Source: Arthrobacter caoxuetaonis
GTDB lineage: Bacteria > Actinomycetota > Actinomycetes > Actinomycetales > Micrococcaceae
Assembly (NCBI RefSeq): GCF_023921125.1
Contig: NZ_CP099466.1
Span: forward strand, 248,001-312,000
Direction of reading: 5' to 3'
Length of the DNA stretch: 64,000 nucleotides
Below the pieces are notes generated by a model. That model did no database searches. It worked only from the letters and a program-made list of their open reading frames with translations, and was not told where the DNA came from. How positions within the stretch are numbered: position 1 is the stretch's first letter; the number at the start of each line of letters is the position of its first letter. The position numbers and the translations under genes are program-made. Shown piece by piece: positions 24,133 to 31,281 of this stretch.

Positions 24133-25044
24133 TTATCTTCCGGAGCCTGCTTTGTCTTTCAGTCCTCCGATTGCGGCTGCCCGGAACGGCTGAGCCGGTA
24201 GGTGCGGCTGCGAACGGCCTCCTGACGGTGTGCTGCGCTTCTTGCGTGGTTTCCTGCGGCGGCGACGCTTGTGCTGCGAGTTGAACGGCGGCCGCGGAGC
24301 ACCGAGCCGGTCCCCGGCCCAATGCCGTCCGCCAATCAGGATCCCCGCCATGACGCCGTACGCCCACGAATAGGGGAGGGTCACCAGGCCCAGGGTGCCA
24401 CCCAGGATCACCAGCACGACGAAGACCGCGGGTGTGCCCAGCAGCACCAGGCCGTTCCTGGCCGGCAACGCCGGTGGAAACCGAAACAGCATCCAGCCGG
24501 CGAAGAACGAGGCCACGAGGACTGCACCGGCGGGCATCGGGGGCGACAGCAGGACAATCGCGGCCGTTCCTATTCCGAGCAGCAAGGCTGCACAGGCACC
24601 GTTGATCAGCGCGAGCCGCCGACCGCCGGAATACTTGCCGTCGGCGTCGGGCCTGCGCTTGTTCTTCGGCGCGAACTCCGCTCCGGCGTGCGGGCCCAGC
24701 CACACGGAGCCCGCTGCCATGCCGCCCGCTAGGATACCGACGAACCACGGGCCCGAAGCGGGCACAGCCAGGAGATGCTGGTTGTCAATTGAGATCAGGG
24801 TCCAGAAGTTCACCATGAGGGACCAGGACATCACGGTGACAGCCCTGACCGACTGCGAAGCGACGCGCCAAACAAGGAACGAGTAGGCCGCACCGATGGC
24901 CAGGAACACTGAGGCTTCCAGGAGGCTGCTGCGGACCATCCAGCCGAACATTCCCAGCAGAAGACCTACCATGCCGGCGCGGAACATCAGCAGGTTCCGC
25001 TGGTCTTTCTTCCGCTGTTGTCTCTTGGCTTCGGCGACACTCAC
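24133..25044 (-). CDS. Polytopic membrane protein of unknown function
   Basis: About 303 residues with eight or so hydrophobic segments between residues 20 and 225, a basic intracellular loop (FAPKNKRRPDADGKYSGGRR), and a long basic Arg/Lys-rich tail (HKRRRRRKPRKKR) that may bind nucleic acid or acidic lipids. No family is recognised. A leaderless start is proposed: GTG at 25044 with TACGAT exactly 6 nt upstream; an ATG at 25071 would add nine residues and lies upstream of that -10 box. Confidence 0.65.
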   Translation of the reverse strand: MSVAEAKRQQRKKDQRNLLMFRAGMVGLLLGMFGWMVRSSLLEASVFLAIGAAYSFLVWRVASQSVRAVTVMSWSLMVNFWTLISIDNQHLLAVPASGPWFVGILAGGMAAGSVWLGPHAGAEFAPKNKRRPDADGKYSGGRRLALINGACAALLLGIGTAAIVLLSPPMPAGAVLVASFFAGWMLFRFPPALPARNGLVLLGTPAVFVVLVILGGTLGLVTLPYSWAYGVMAGILIGGRHWAGDRLGAPRPPFNSQHKRRRRRKPRKKRSTPSGGRSQPHLPAQPFRAAAIGGLKDKAGSGR

Positions 25045-25093
25045 CGTCCAATCGTAGGGCGACGGCGGCATTCCCCCGTGCCCGCCCGCCCGG

Positions 25094-25687
25094 CTAGGAC
25101 ACGCTCAGTGCACCCAGTCCGGAAAGTGCTGCTGCAATGGTGGCTGCCGGGTCGGTGGCCTCGCTGTGCAGCGCCCACCAGCTGAGCGCTTCGAGGATTG
25201 CTGTGTGCACTGCCGTCCCGGCGGTGACGGCGACGAGCCCCCGTGCGTCTTCGCCGCGGCGCCGCGCTACGAACCCTATGATGGCGTGGCGCCAGGCCTC
25301 GAACGTGGCAGATTGGTTGGCCCGGAGCTCGGGGGTGAGTGCTATCAGCCGGAGCCGAACACGCATGACCGTGAGGTCCTCGGCGTTCTGGTCGAAAACC
25401 CGTGCGACGGCGCCGGCTACTGCCTCGAAGACCGGAAGACCGTCGTCGGCGTTATCGAGTTCCCGCGTGAGCGTCTCAATCGACGATTCGATCCCGCCCC
25501 AGACAATGTCGGCTTTGGCGGGGAAGTAGCGGTGCAGCGTGCGCACGCTCATCCCGACTTCCGCAGCGAGCGATCCCATTGACGCCTGGTCGTAGCCCGC
25601 CCGATCAATGAACCCGAGCAGCCTCGACCGCAGTACTTCCGGGTCGGCAAGGGGCGGCCGGCCGATCCGCGGTCTGTTGTGCTCCAT
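25094..25687 (-). CDS. TetR-family transcriptional regulator
   Basis: A 197-residue TetR protein. The helix-turn-helix is at about residues 18-63 (RLLGFIDRAGYDQASMGSLAAEVGMSVRTLHRYFPAKADIVWGG); the rest is a helical ligand and dimer domain. It is divergent from the SDR-flavoprotein pair, with two palindromes in the gap, and so is the probable repressor of that pair. An N-terminal RPRIGRPPL arm is typical of minor-groove contacts. Confidence 0.9.
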   Translation of the reverse strand: MEHNRPRIGRPPLADPEVLRSRLLGFIDRAGYDQASMGSLAAEVGMSVRTLHRYFPAKADIVWGGIESSIETLTRELDNADDGLPVFEAVAGAVARVFDQNAEDLTVMRVRLRLIALTPELRANQSATFEAWRHAIIGFVARRRGEDARGLVAVTAGTAVHTAILEALSWWALHSEATDPAATIAAALSGLGALSVS

Positions 25688-25694
25688 CCGCCTA

Positions 25695-25709
25695 GCCTAG
25701 CCACTAGGC
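25695..25709. promoter_or_regulatory. Operator candidate beside the TetR start
   Basis: GCCTAG-CCA-CTAGGC, a perfect interrupted palindrome, begins 8 bp upstream of the TetR start codon and would suit autorepression. Confidence 0.4.
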
Positions 25710-25718
25710 AGGAACAGA

Positions 25719-25741
25719 GTTATGGCATACCGTGACATAAC
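25719..25741. promoter_or_regulatory. TetR-type operator upstream of the SDR gene
   Basis: GTTATG at 25719-25724 is mirrored by CATAAC at 25736-25741, and the arms extend to 8 of 9 matching pairs (a CA/TG step on each side). The 23-bp site lies 28 bp before the SDR start. Confidence 0.5.
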
Positions 25742-25769
25742 TATCCGTGCACGTGCCAAGGAGGTCACT

Positions 25770-26597
25770 GTGTCTTTTCCTTTTCCCGATGTGTCCGCAC
25801 AACCCATTGCCGATCTGATTGCCTTGAAGGGACGCGCGGCACTCATTACCGGTGGCGCGCAGGGGCTGGGCCGGGCAATCGCCGAGCGGCTCGCCGAAGC
25901 CGGCGCCAACGTCGCCCTCGCCGACCTGAACCTTGACCTTGCCGCCGAGGCCGCCCGATCCATTGGGGAGCGGTACGGAGTCACGGCCGTGGGCGTGCGA
26001 ATGGACGTCACGGATGAAGAGTCCGTAGCGGCAGGCGCCGATGAAGCCGCCGCCGCGATCGGCGCCATCACTGTGTGGGTCAACAACGCCGGCCTCTTCC
26101 CCAGCGTGCCGGTGCCGGACATGTCGGTTCAGGCCTGGGACCAGGTGTACGCAGTGAACACCCGCGGCACCTTCCTGGGGGCCCGCGAAGCAGTGAAGCA
26201 GATGGCCGGCCGCGGAGGGGTCATCGTCAACATAGTTTCCACCGCAGGTTTCCAGGCGCCCGCGCCCGGCCTTTCCGCATACGTGAGCTCAAAACATGCT
26301 GTCCGCGGCATGACGAAGGCAATGGCCCTGGAATTCGCGCCGCTGGGCATCCGCGTCCTCGGCGTTGCTCCGAGCTACGTCCCGACCGAAGGCAATATGG
26401 CGATGGCCACGGCCATGATGGAGCAGGCAGCCGCTGCGGGAATCGAACTGCCGGAGATGGACGTCATGAACCAGAGCCTGATCGGGCGCACCGGCACCCC
26501 GGATGACATTGCCCGCGTTGTCCTCTTTGCCGCCAGTGACCTGTCCGCCATCATGACCGGCAGCGTCCTGCTCGCCGACGCCGGGGAGACGATCTAA
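25770..26597 (+). CDS. Short-chain dehydrogenase/reductase (SDR)
   Basis: A 275-residue classical SDR using NAD(P): TGGAQGLGRAIAERLAEAG is the cofactor motif, with a following Asp (ADLN) favouring NAD; NNAG is conserved; the catalytic Ser lies in NIVSTAGF and the Tyr-Lys pair in YVSSKHA. Start GTG at 25770, 5 nt after a perfect AAGGAGG; an upstream ATG at 25722 lies inside the operator and is rejected. One base separates its stop from the flavoprotein start. The pair probably oxidises or reduces an alicyclic or steroid-like alcohol/ketone. Confidence 0.9.
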   Translation: MSFPFPDVSAQPIADLIALKGRAALITGGAQGLGRAIAERLAEAGANVALADLNLDLAAEAARSIGERYGVTAVGVRMDVTDEESVAAGADEAAAAIGAITVWVNNAGLFPSVPVPDMSVQAWDQVYAVNTRGTFLGAREAVKQMAGRGGVIVNIVSTAGFQAPAPGLSAYVSSKHAVRGMTKAMALEFAPLGIRVLGVAPSYVPTEGNMAMATAMMEQAAAAGIELPEMDVMNQSLIGRTGTPDDIARVVLFAASDLSAIMTGSVLLADAGETI

Positions 26598-26598
26598 C

Positions 26599-28245
26599 GT
26601 GACACCGCGAAACAACACTGACCAGGATTACGACGTCGTCATCGTTGGCTTCGGCGTCGCCGGCGCCGCCGCAGCGATTGAGGCAGCGGACGGTGGTGCC
26701 CGCGTCCTCGTATTGGACAGCTCCTACGGCGGCGGCGCCAGCGCGCTGTCCGGCGGAGTGGTGTATGCCGGCGGCGGCACCCGGTACCAAACCGAGGCCG
26801 GCTACACCGACAGTCCCGAAAACCTTTTCGCCTACCTCCGGCAGGAAGCCGGGGACGCCGTCGACGAGGCAACACTGCGCCGCTTCTGCCAGGAAAGCGC
26901 CGGGATGATCCCGTGGCTGGAGCGCCAAGGCGTGTCCTTTGGCAGCGCCGTCGCGCCTTATAAAACGTCCTACCCGACCGACAAGCACTACCTGTATTTC
27001 TCCGGGAACGAAAAAGCGCATCCCTACCGGGAAACGGCCACGCCCGCTCCACGCGGACACCGGGCGGTAGCCAAGGGCCTCGCCTCGGGGAAGGTCCTGT
27101 GGACCCACCTCGCCGAGTCAGCCATGCAGAAAGGGGTACGGTTCATCCCGATTGCCAGGGTCACCGGCCTCATCATGAACGACGGCGCAGTCAGCGGCGT
27201 GAAATACCGCGTGCTCGAGCAGTCCCACCCTGGCGCCACACGCCACCGGCGGATGACGAAGGGCTCGGCCAAAATCGGCAACTGGGCACCGGATCTGGTC
27301 AAGGGAACCACGGAGCGTATTGCACGCATCTGGGAGGAAGGGGCGGTGGAGCGCGAAGCCCATGCCTCCACGGTGATCCTGTCTGCAGGCGGCTTTATCT
27401 ACAACAAGGAGTGGGTGGCCAAGCACGCGCCGGAGTTCACGAAAATCTCGCCGCTCGGTACACCCGGCGACGACGGCAGCGGCATCCAGATGGGCATGGA
27501 CGCAGGCGGCACAACCGCGAAAATGGGCAATGTCACGGCATGGCGGTTCCTTTCCCCGCCCAGCGCCTTCATCGAAGGGGTGACCGTTGGCCTCAACGGC
27601 CGCCGCATCGCCAACGAAGATCTCTACGGGGCCACGCACGGAAACGTGCTCATGCGCCAGTTCGGAGGCAAGGGCTGGGCAGTCTACGACGCCGACAACT
27701 GGAAGAAGGCCCGCCGGCAGTTCTGGACCCAGACCCAGATCTTCCACAAGCTCACGGCAGCGTTCACCTTCACGCTCGGCCACACACGTGCCCGCACCCT
27801 CGAGGCGCTCGCCGCGAAGACCGGTGTTGACCCGGCAGCAATGATGGAAACGGTCGCCGCGTACAACTCCGGAATCGCTTCGGATGCCGGCGACCCCGCG
27901 CACAAGGAAGCCGACGTGTGCCATCCCGTCACCAAGGCCCCGTTCTACGCGGTGAACATCTCCGACGACGCGTCACCCTTTTCGCCGATTCCCGGCCTGA
28001 CCCTGGGCGGGCTGGTGGTCGAGGGGCAGACCGGACTGGTGAAGCGCGAGGACGGTTCCGCCATCCCTGGCCTGTACGCCGCCGGGCGCACGGCAGTCGG
28101 AGTCTGCTCCAACAGTTACATCAGCGGGCTGTCCCTGGCCGACTGTGTCTTCAGCGGACGCCGGGCCGGTGCGCACGCGGCGTCGCTCCTCGCTGATGCC
28201 ACTGGCGTGCCGAGCGTTCTCGAAGAAGACCGCCCGGTCAAGTGA
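26599..28245 (+). CDS. FAD-dependent dehydrogenase, 3-ketosteroid-dehydrogenase/fumarate-reductase-like
   Basis: A 548-residue flavoprotein of the FAD_binding_2 family: the dinucleotide motif VVIVGFGVAGAAAAIEAADGGARVLVLD at residues 13-40, GGASALSGGVVYAGGGTR at about 48-65, and the C-terminal FAD loop GLYAAGRTAVGVCSNSYISGLSLADCVFSGRRAG. Relatives include 3-ketosteroid delta-1-dehydrogenase and urocanate/fumarate reductases. Substrate is unknown. GTG start one base after the SDR stop, so it is co-translated and under the same TetR control. A short insert with EQSHPGATRHRRMTKGSAK (about 210-228) is basic and may be surface exposed. Confidence 0.88.
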   Translation: MTPRNNTDQDYDVVIVGFGVAGAAAAIEAADGGARVLVLDSSYGGGASALSGGVVYAGGGTRYQTEAGYTDSPENLFAYLRQEAGDAVDEATLRRFCQESAGMIPWLERQGVSFGSAVAPYKTSYPTDKHYLYFSGNEKAHPYRETATPAPRGHRAVAKGLASGKVLWTHLAESAMQKGVRFIPIARVTGLIMNDGAVSGVKYRVLEQSHPGATRHRRMTKGSAKIGNWAPDLVKGTTERIARIWEEGAVEREAHASTVILSAGGFIYNKEWVAKHAPEFTKISPLGTPGDDGSGIQMGMDAGGTTAKMGNVTAWRFLSPPSAFIEGVTVGLNGRRIANEDLYGATHGNVLMRQFGGKGWAVYDADNWKKARRQFWTQTQIFHKLTAAFTFTLGHTRARTLEALAAKTGVDPAAMMETVAAYNSGIASDAGDPAHKEADVCHPVTKAPFYAVNISDDASPFSPIPGLTLGGLVVEGQTGLVKREDGSAIPGLYAAGRTAVGVCSNSYISGLSLADCVFSGRRAGAHAASLLADATGVPSVLEEDRPVK

Positions 28246-28266
28246 CTGCTCAGGTTGCAGTGGTGC

Positions 28267-28409
28267 AACCTTCGGGGAGATAACGCTACTTAGCCGGTTT
28301 CCGGCTCAACCTTCGGGGAGATAACGCTGCCTGCAGCGCTCCAGAACAGCGTTATCTCCCCGGAGGTTTCAGCGGAGGGCCCTCAAACTGCGTTATCTCC
28401 CCGAAGGTT
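28267..28409. repeat. Structured repeat element, copy 1 (four units, +,+,-,-)
   Basis: Four copies of a 21-bp unit with core CTTCGGGGAGATAACGC at 28267, 28308 (forward) and 28348, 28389 (inverted), a pitch of 40-41 bp. The spacers differ but two of the three hold their own small palindrome (AGCCGG-TTT-CCGGCT; GAGGGCCCTC). The whole is an imperfect large palindrome. A second copy with the same layout is at 51876-52018. Confidence 0.85.
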
Positions 28410-28458
28410 CAAGCCGAAGGCCTCAGGACCCCGTGGACAGTTACGGGGAACCATGGAT

Positions 28459-28514
28459 CTTCCCCTGGTTGTGTGGTCCACTGACCTTGCGGCCCGAGCG
28501 TAGCGACGTTACGT
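28459..28514 (+). repeat. Duplicated 3' end of the ASCH gene (upstream copy)
   Basis: Fifty-six bases identical at 55 positions to 29954-30009, which carries the last codons and stop of the ASCH gene. Here it stands alone upstream of the amidotransferase, a remnant of a second ASCH gene. Confidence 0.85.
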
Positions 28515-28571
28515 GAAGCCCACCCCTCGGACCGCCGGTTTGGAAATCCGGCCTGATCCGAAGGAGCCGAC

Positions 28572-29417
28572 ATGTGTCGCTGGCTAGCCTATTCCGGTTC
28601 CCCCGTCCGATTGGATGACCTTCTCTATAAACCCGTCAACTCCCTGGTAATGCAGAGCAAGCACTCGCGCATGGGTGTCGAGACCACCAATGGAGACGGG
28701 TTCGGCGTCGGCTGGTACGGCACCGAACCAACTCCCGGCGTCTTTCACTGCACCGAGCCTGCCTGGCATGACCGCAACCTGCGCGAGCTCGCAGCACAGG
28801 CCTCCGCGGGCCGGGTCTTCGCGCATATCCGCGCCACGACCGGCACCGCCATTCAGCAAACCAACTGCCATCCGTTCCGCCACGGAAAGTGGCTCTGGAT
28901 GCACAACGGTGTGCTCGCGGACTTTCCGAAGGTGAAGCGCGATATGGCCATGGCAGTGGACCCCAGCCTCTATCCGGAGATCGAAGGATCAACGGACTCC
29001 GAGATGTTCTTCTACCTCGCGCTGACCTTCGGTCTGGAGCGGGACCCCCGCGCTGCGGTAGCCGAGGCGGTGGCGTTCATTGAAGACGCCGGCCGGCGCC
29101 GCGGCGTCGAACACCCCGTGCAGATGACGGTTGCAACCACAGACGGCGAAACAACCTGGGCGTTCCGCTACTCCACTGAGGGGGACTCGCGGTCCCTCTT
29201 CGTCAGCAGCGACGTCGCGACGCTGCAGGCGCAGTATCCGGAGCATGAGCTGCTCGGCAAACTCTCCGAGGATTCCCGGCTGGTGGTCTCCGAACCGCTC
29301 GGCGACCTCCACGGCGCCTGGCAGGCCGTGCCGGACGCGACGTGCGTCGTCGTCCACGGAGCTGAGCAGGAGCTGTACCCGTTTGTGCCCGCGGCTCCGA
29401 TTGTTGCGGCAGCCTGA
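28572..29417 (+). CDS. Class II glutamine amidotransferase (YafJ/EgtC-like)
   Basis: A 281-residue N-terminal-nucleophile amidotransferase. Cys2 (after Met removal, MCRWLAYSG) is the catalytic cysteine; NGDGFGVGWYG (about 42-52), FAHIRATTGTAIQQTNCHPF and WMHNGVLADF are the glutaminase pocket motifs, and GSTDSEMFFYL is typical of the YafJ/EgtC group. Relatives hydrolyse gamma-glutamyl bonds; EgtC does so in ergothioneine synthesis, but no other egt gene is seen here. AAGGAG 5-6 nt before the ATG. A 69-bp stretch of the gene (28708-28776) is repeated after the ASCH gene. Confidence 0.88.
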   Translation: MCRWLAYSGSPVRLDDLLYKPVNSLVMQSKHSRMGVETTNGDGFGVGWYGTEPTPGVFHCTEPAWHDRNLRELAAQASAGRVFAHIRATTGTAIQQTNCHPFRHGKWLWMHNGVLADFPKVKRDMAMAVDPSLYPEIEGSTDSEMFFYLALTFGLERDPRAAVAEAVAFIEDAGRRRGVEHPVQMTVATTDGETTWAFRYSTEGDSRSLFVSSDVATLQAQYPEHELLGKLSEDSRLVVSEPLGDLHGAWQAVPDATCVVVHGAEQELYPFVPAAPIVAAA

Positions 29418-29452
29418 GGTCGAACACGCGGAGCACCTGACATTATGGGCAG

Positions 29453-29998
29453 GTGGAATCCCAGCCCGTAAACCAGCCCGATGAGGACGCAGCCCTTCGA
29501 ATGTGGCAGGACTACGCTGCCGCACACCCGAACGCGGTGGCCGCCTGCCCGGAATACACCGTGGAGCATTTCGGGGATACACGGAGGCTGGCCGACGAGC
29601 TCCTCGCCCACGTCCTCAGCGGACGGAAACGCGCGACGTCGGAACTCGTCGCCGACTTCCTCGCCCGGGGAGACTCGGTACCCCGGATCGGCTCCCACTG
29701 GATAGCGTGCGACGGAACCGGCACGCCCCGGATCATCCTCCGCACGACCGAACTGCGGCTGGGATCCTTCCAAAGTGCTGATGCCGCGTTTGCCAGGGAC
29801 GAAGGCGAAGACGATCAGAGCCTGGAGAGCTGGCAGCGTGAGCACCGCCGCTACTGGGCGCGGGTATCAGCGGCTCGGGGACGGGAATGGTCTGAAGCCG
29901 ACGAAATAGTCTTCGAACGGTTCACCGTGGTCTGGCCGACCCGGCACGCAGACCTTCCCCTGGTTCTGTGGTCCACTGACCTTGCGGCCCGAGCGTAG
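29453..29998 (+). CDS. ASCH-domain protein
   Basis: A 181-residue protein with an ASCH fold, a PUA-like beta barrel thought to bind RNA or modified nucleotides. Landmarks: FGDTRRLADELLAHVLSGRKRATS, then DSVPRIGSHWIACDGTGTPRIILRTTELRLGSF, and EDDQSLESWQREHRRYW with the FERFTVVWP strand. GTG start at 29453, without a good ribosome site. Function is unproven; some relatives hydrolyse N4-acylcytidine. Same direction as the amidotransferase, 35 bp downstream; the pair was once tandemly duplicated. Confidence 0.85.
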   Translation: MESQPVNQPDEDAALRMWQDYAAAHPNAVAACPEYTVEHFGDTRRLADELLAHVLSGRKRATSELVADFLARGDSVPRIGSHWIACDGTGTPRIILRTTELRLGSFQSADAAFARDEGEDDQSLESWQREHRRYWARVSAARGREWSEADEIVFERFTVVWPTRHADLPLVLWSTDLAARA

Positions 29999-30079
29999 CG
30001 ACGTTACGTATCGGCTGGTACGGCACCGAACCAACTCCCGGCGTCTTTCACAGCACCGAGCCTGCCTGGCATGACCGCA
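29954..30079 (+). repeat. Junction of an old tandem duplication
   Basis: The first 56 bases match 28459-28514 (55 of 56); the next part, 30011-30079, matches 28708-28776 inside the amidotransferase (68 of 69). The two blocks are adjacent here but 193 bp apart upstream, so an internal deletion followed duplication of an ASCH-amidotransferase unit. Confidence 0.85.
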
Positions 30080-30096
30080 CAGACTCCGCCGCTACC

Positions 30097-31038
30097 TCAC
30101 CGCTGGCCACGCTTGGGCATGACCGCCGTCGGAGGGACCCCAAATTCCTGCTTGAAAGCGCGGCTGAAGTGCGCCGTGTCGCTGAAGCCCCATCTGAAGG
30201 CGACGTCAGTAACCGTCGTGGAGCCGGTGGCGTCCGCCAGCTCACGCCGGCAGCGTTCCAGCCGCTGCTGGCGCGTCCACCGAGCCGCGGAGGTCCCCGA
30301 CTCAGAGAAGACCAGATGAAGAGTGCGGACCGAGACTCCGTGGGCCGCGGCCACGGAGCTGACCGACATCCGCCGGTCGCCCAGATGTTCCAGAATGTAT
30401 TCCTGGATCCTGGATAAGAGTGCAGCGCGCTCCCCGGAGGCCGTGCCCTGAAGGGGGACCACCGCCGTGTCGAGGAGATCGAGGAGGCTGCTCACTGTCC
30501 GGTTTATCGCCTCATCGCTAAGGCGGTCCATCTCGCGGGCAAGTCCGCGGAGCTGGTCCGCAGCGATGGAAAGCAAGCCGGCTCCCGGGTGCGCCGCGAG
30601 CGGGCGGCTCTCTCCGAGGGTTGATGCAATGGCCTGCGGGACAAACGTTGCCGGGATGAGCAATGAGACCTGGCGCTGCTGACCGGTGCTGTCGAAAGTG
30701 CCTCCGCGAATGCTGTCCCAGACGAACAGATCGCCCGGCTCGATGATGAATTGGTCGTCTCCGTAGGTGCACGTCAGCCGGCCGCTGAGCTGCAGCTGGA
30801 TCCCCACCACCACAGGAGTGCCTGGGGAGGGGGAATACTGGCCCGCAAACGCTGCACAGTGCACGTCTGCAACCTGCACTTGCCGGGTCTTCCGGTGGCG
30901 GATGCGGGCGGCGTAGCTGTCCTCCAGTGACGTGGAGAGGTCCCAGTCCATGTGCAGTGCGCGCATCTTCTCCGCCCACGCCCCAAACCGGACCTTCTCA
31001 GGCAGGGCCTCGGTTGACCAAGTCTGCGCGGCAGTCAT
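30097..31038 (-). CDS. AraC-family regulator with AraC-binding-like N-terminal domain
   Basis: A 313-residue activator. The N-terminal cupin-like ligand domain (about 20-180) contains LQLSGRLTCTYGDDQFIIEPGDLFVWDS; the C-terminal AraC domain has two helix-turn-helix units (MSVSSVAAAHGVSVRTLHLVFSESG and VTDVAFRWGFSDTAHFSRAFKQEFGVPP). This architecture commonly controls alkane, ketone or aromatic oxidation genes. It is divergent from the monooxygenase fusion across 243 bp and is its likely regulator. Confidence 0.9.
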   Translation of the reverse strand: MTAAQTWSTEALPEKVRFGAWAEKMRALHMDWDLSTSLEDSYAARIRHRKTRQVQVADVHCAAFAGQYSPSPGTPVVVGIQLQLSGRLTCTYGDDQFIIEPGDLFVWDSIRGGTFDSTGQQRQVSLLIPATFVPQAIASTLGESRPLAAHPGAGLLSIAADQLRGLAREMDRLSDEAINRTVSSLLDLLDTAVVPLQGTASGERAALLSRIQEYILEHLGDRRMSVSSVAAAHGVSVRTLHLVFSESGTSAARWTRQQRLERCRRELADATGSTTVTDVAFRWGFSDTAHFSRAFKQEFGVPPTAVMPKRGQR

Positions 31039-31181
31039 GAATCACCTCCCGTGGCATCTTCGTTGGACTTGTGACCACTGCTCACCTGGTGGATGGCCCC
31101 GCAGCAGGCATTCAGCTATTGCACAAACTGGCAAGGCGGGCTGCATGGACAGTCATGCGGTGGGCCATGAAGCCAGCCTAA

Positions 31182-31197
31182 TGTGATTTAGATCATA
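31182..31197. promoter_or_regulatory. CRP/GlxR-like site
   Basis: TGTGATTTAGATCATA fits the TGTGA-N6-TCACA consensus of the CRP/GlxR family with one mismatch in the right arm. It lies 85 bp before the monooxygenase-hydrolase start and would add carbon-source control to the AraC regulator. Confidence 0.4.
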
Positions 31198-31281
31198 CGC
31201 GGTTGGCTGCGGACGGCTCGAGGCCGAATCTCCACACTCAGGCGGGGCCGCATCCAGAGCACTTGTTTCAAAGGAGAGACG

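Larger units (their letters stand above)
28246..28571. other. 326-bp intergenic stretch with repeat element and duplication scar
   Basis: No gene. It holds the four-unit structured repeat (28267-28409), then a 56-bp copy of the 3' end of the ASCH gene (28459-28514), then the ribosome site (AAGGAG) of the amidotransferase. Confidence 0.8.

Noticed and set aside
28267-28409. CRISPR array
   Set aside because: Units are of about the right size but half are inverted, spacers are palindromic, only four units exist and no cas gene is present.
28572-29417. EgtC of ergothioneine synthesis
   Set aside because: The fold fits, but no egtA, egtB, egtD or egtE is linked and the neighbour is an ASCH gene.
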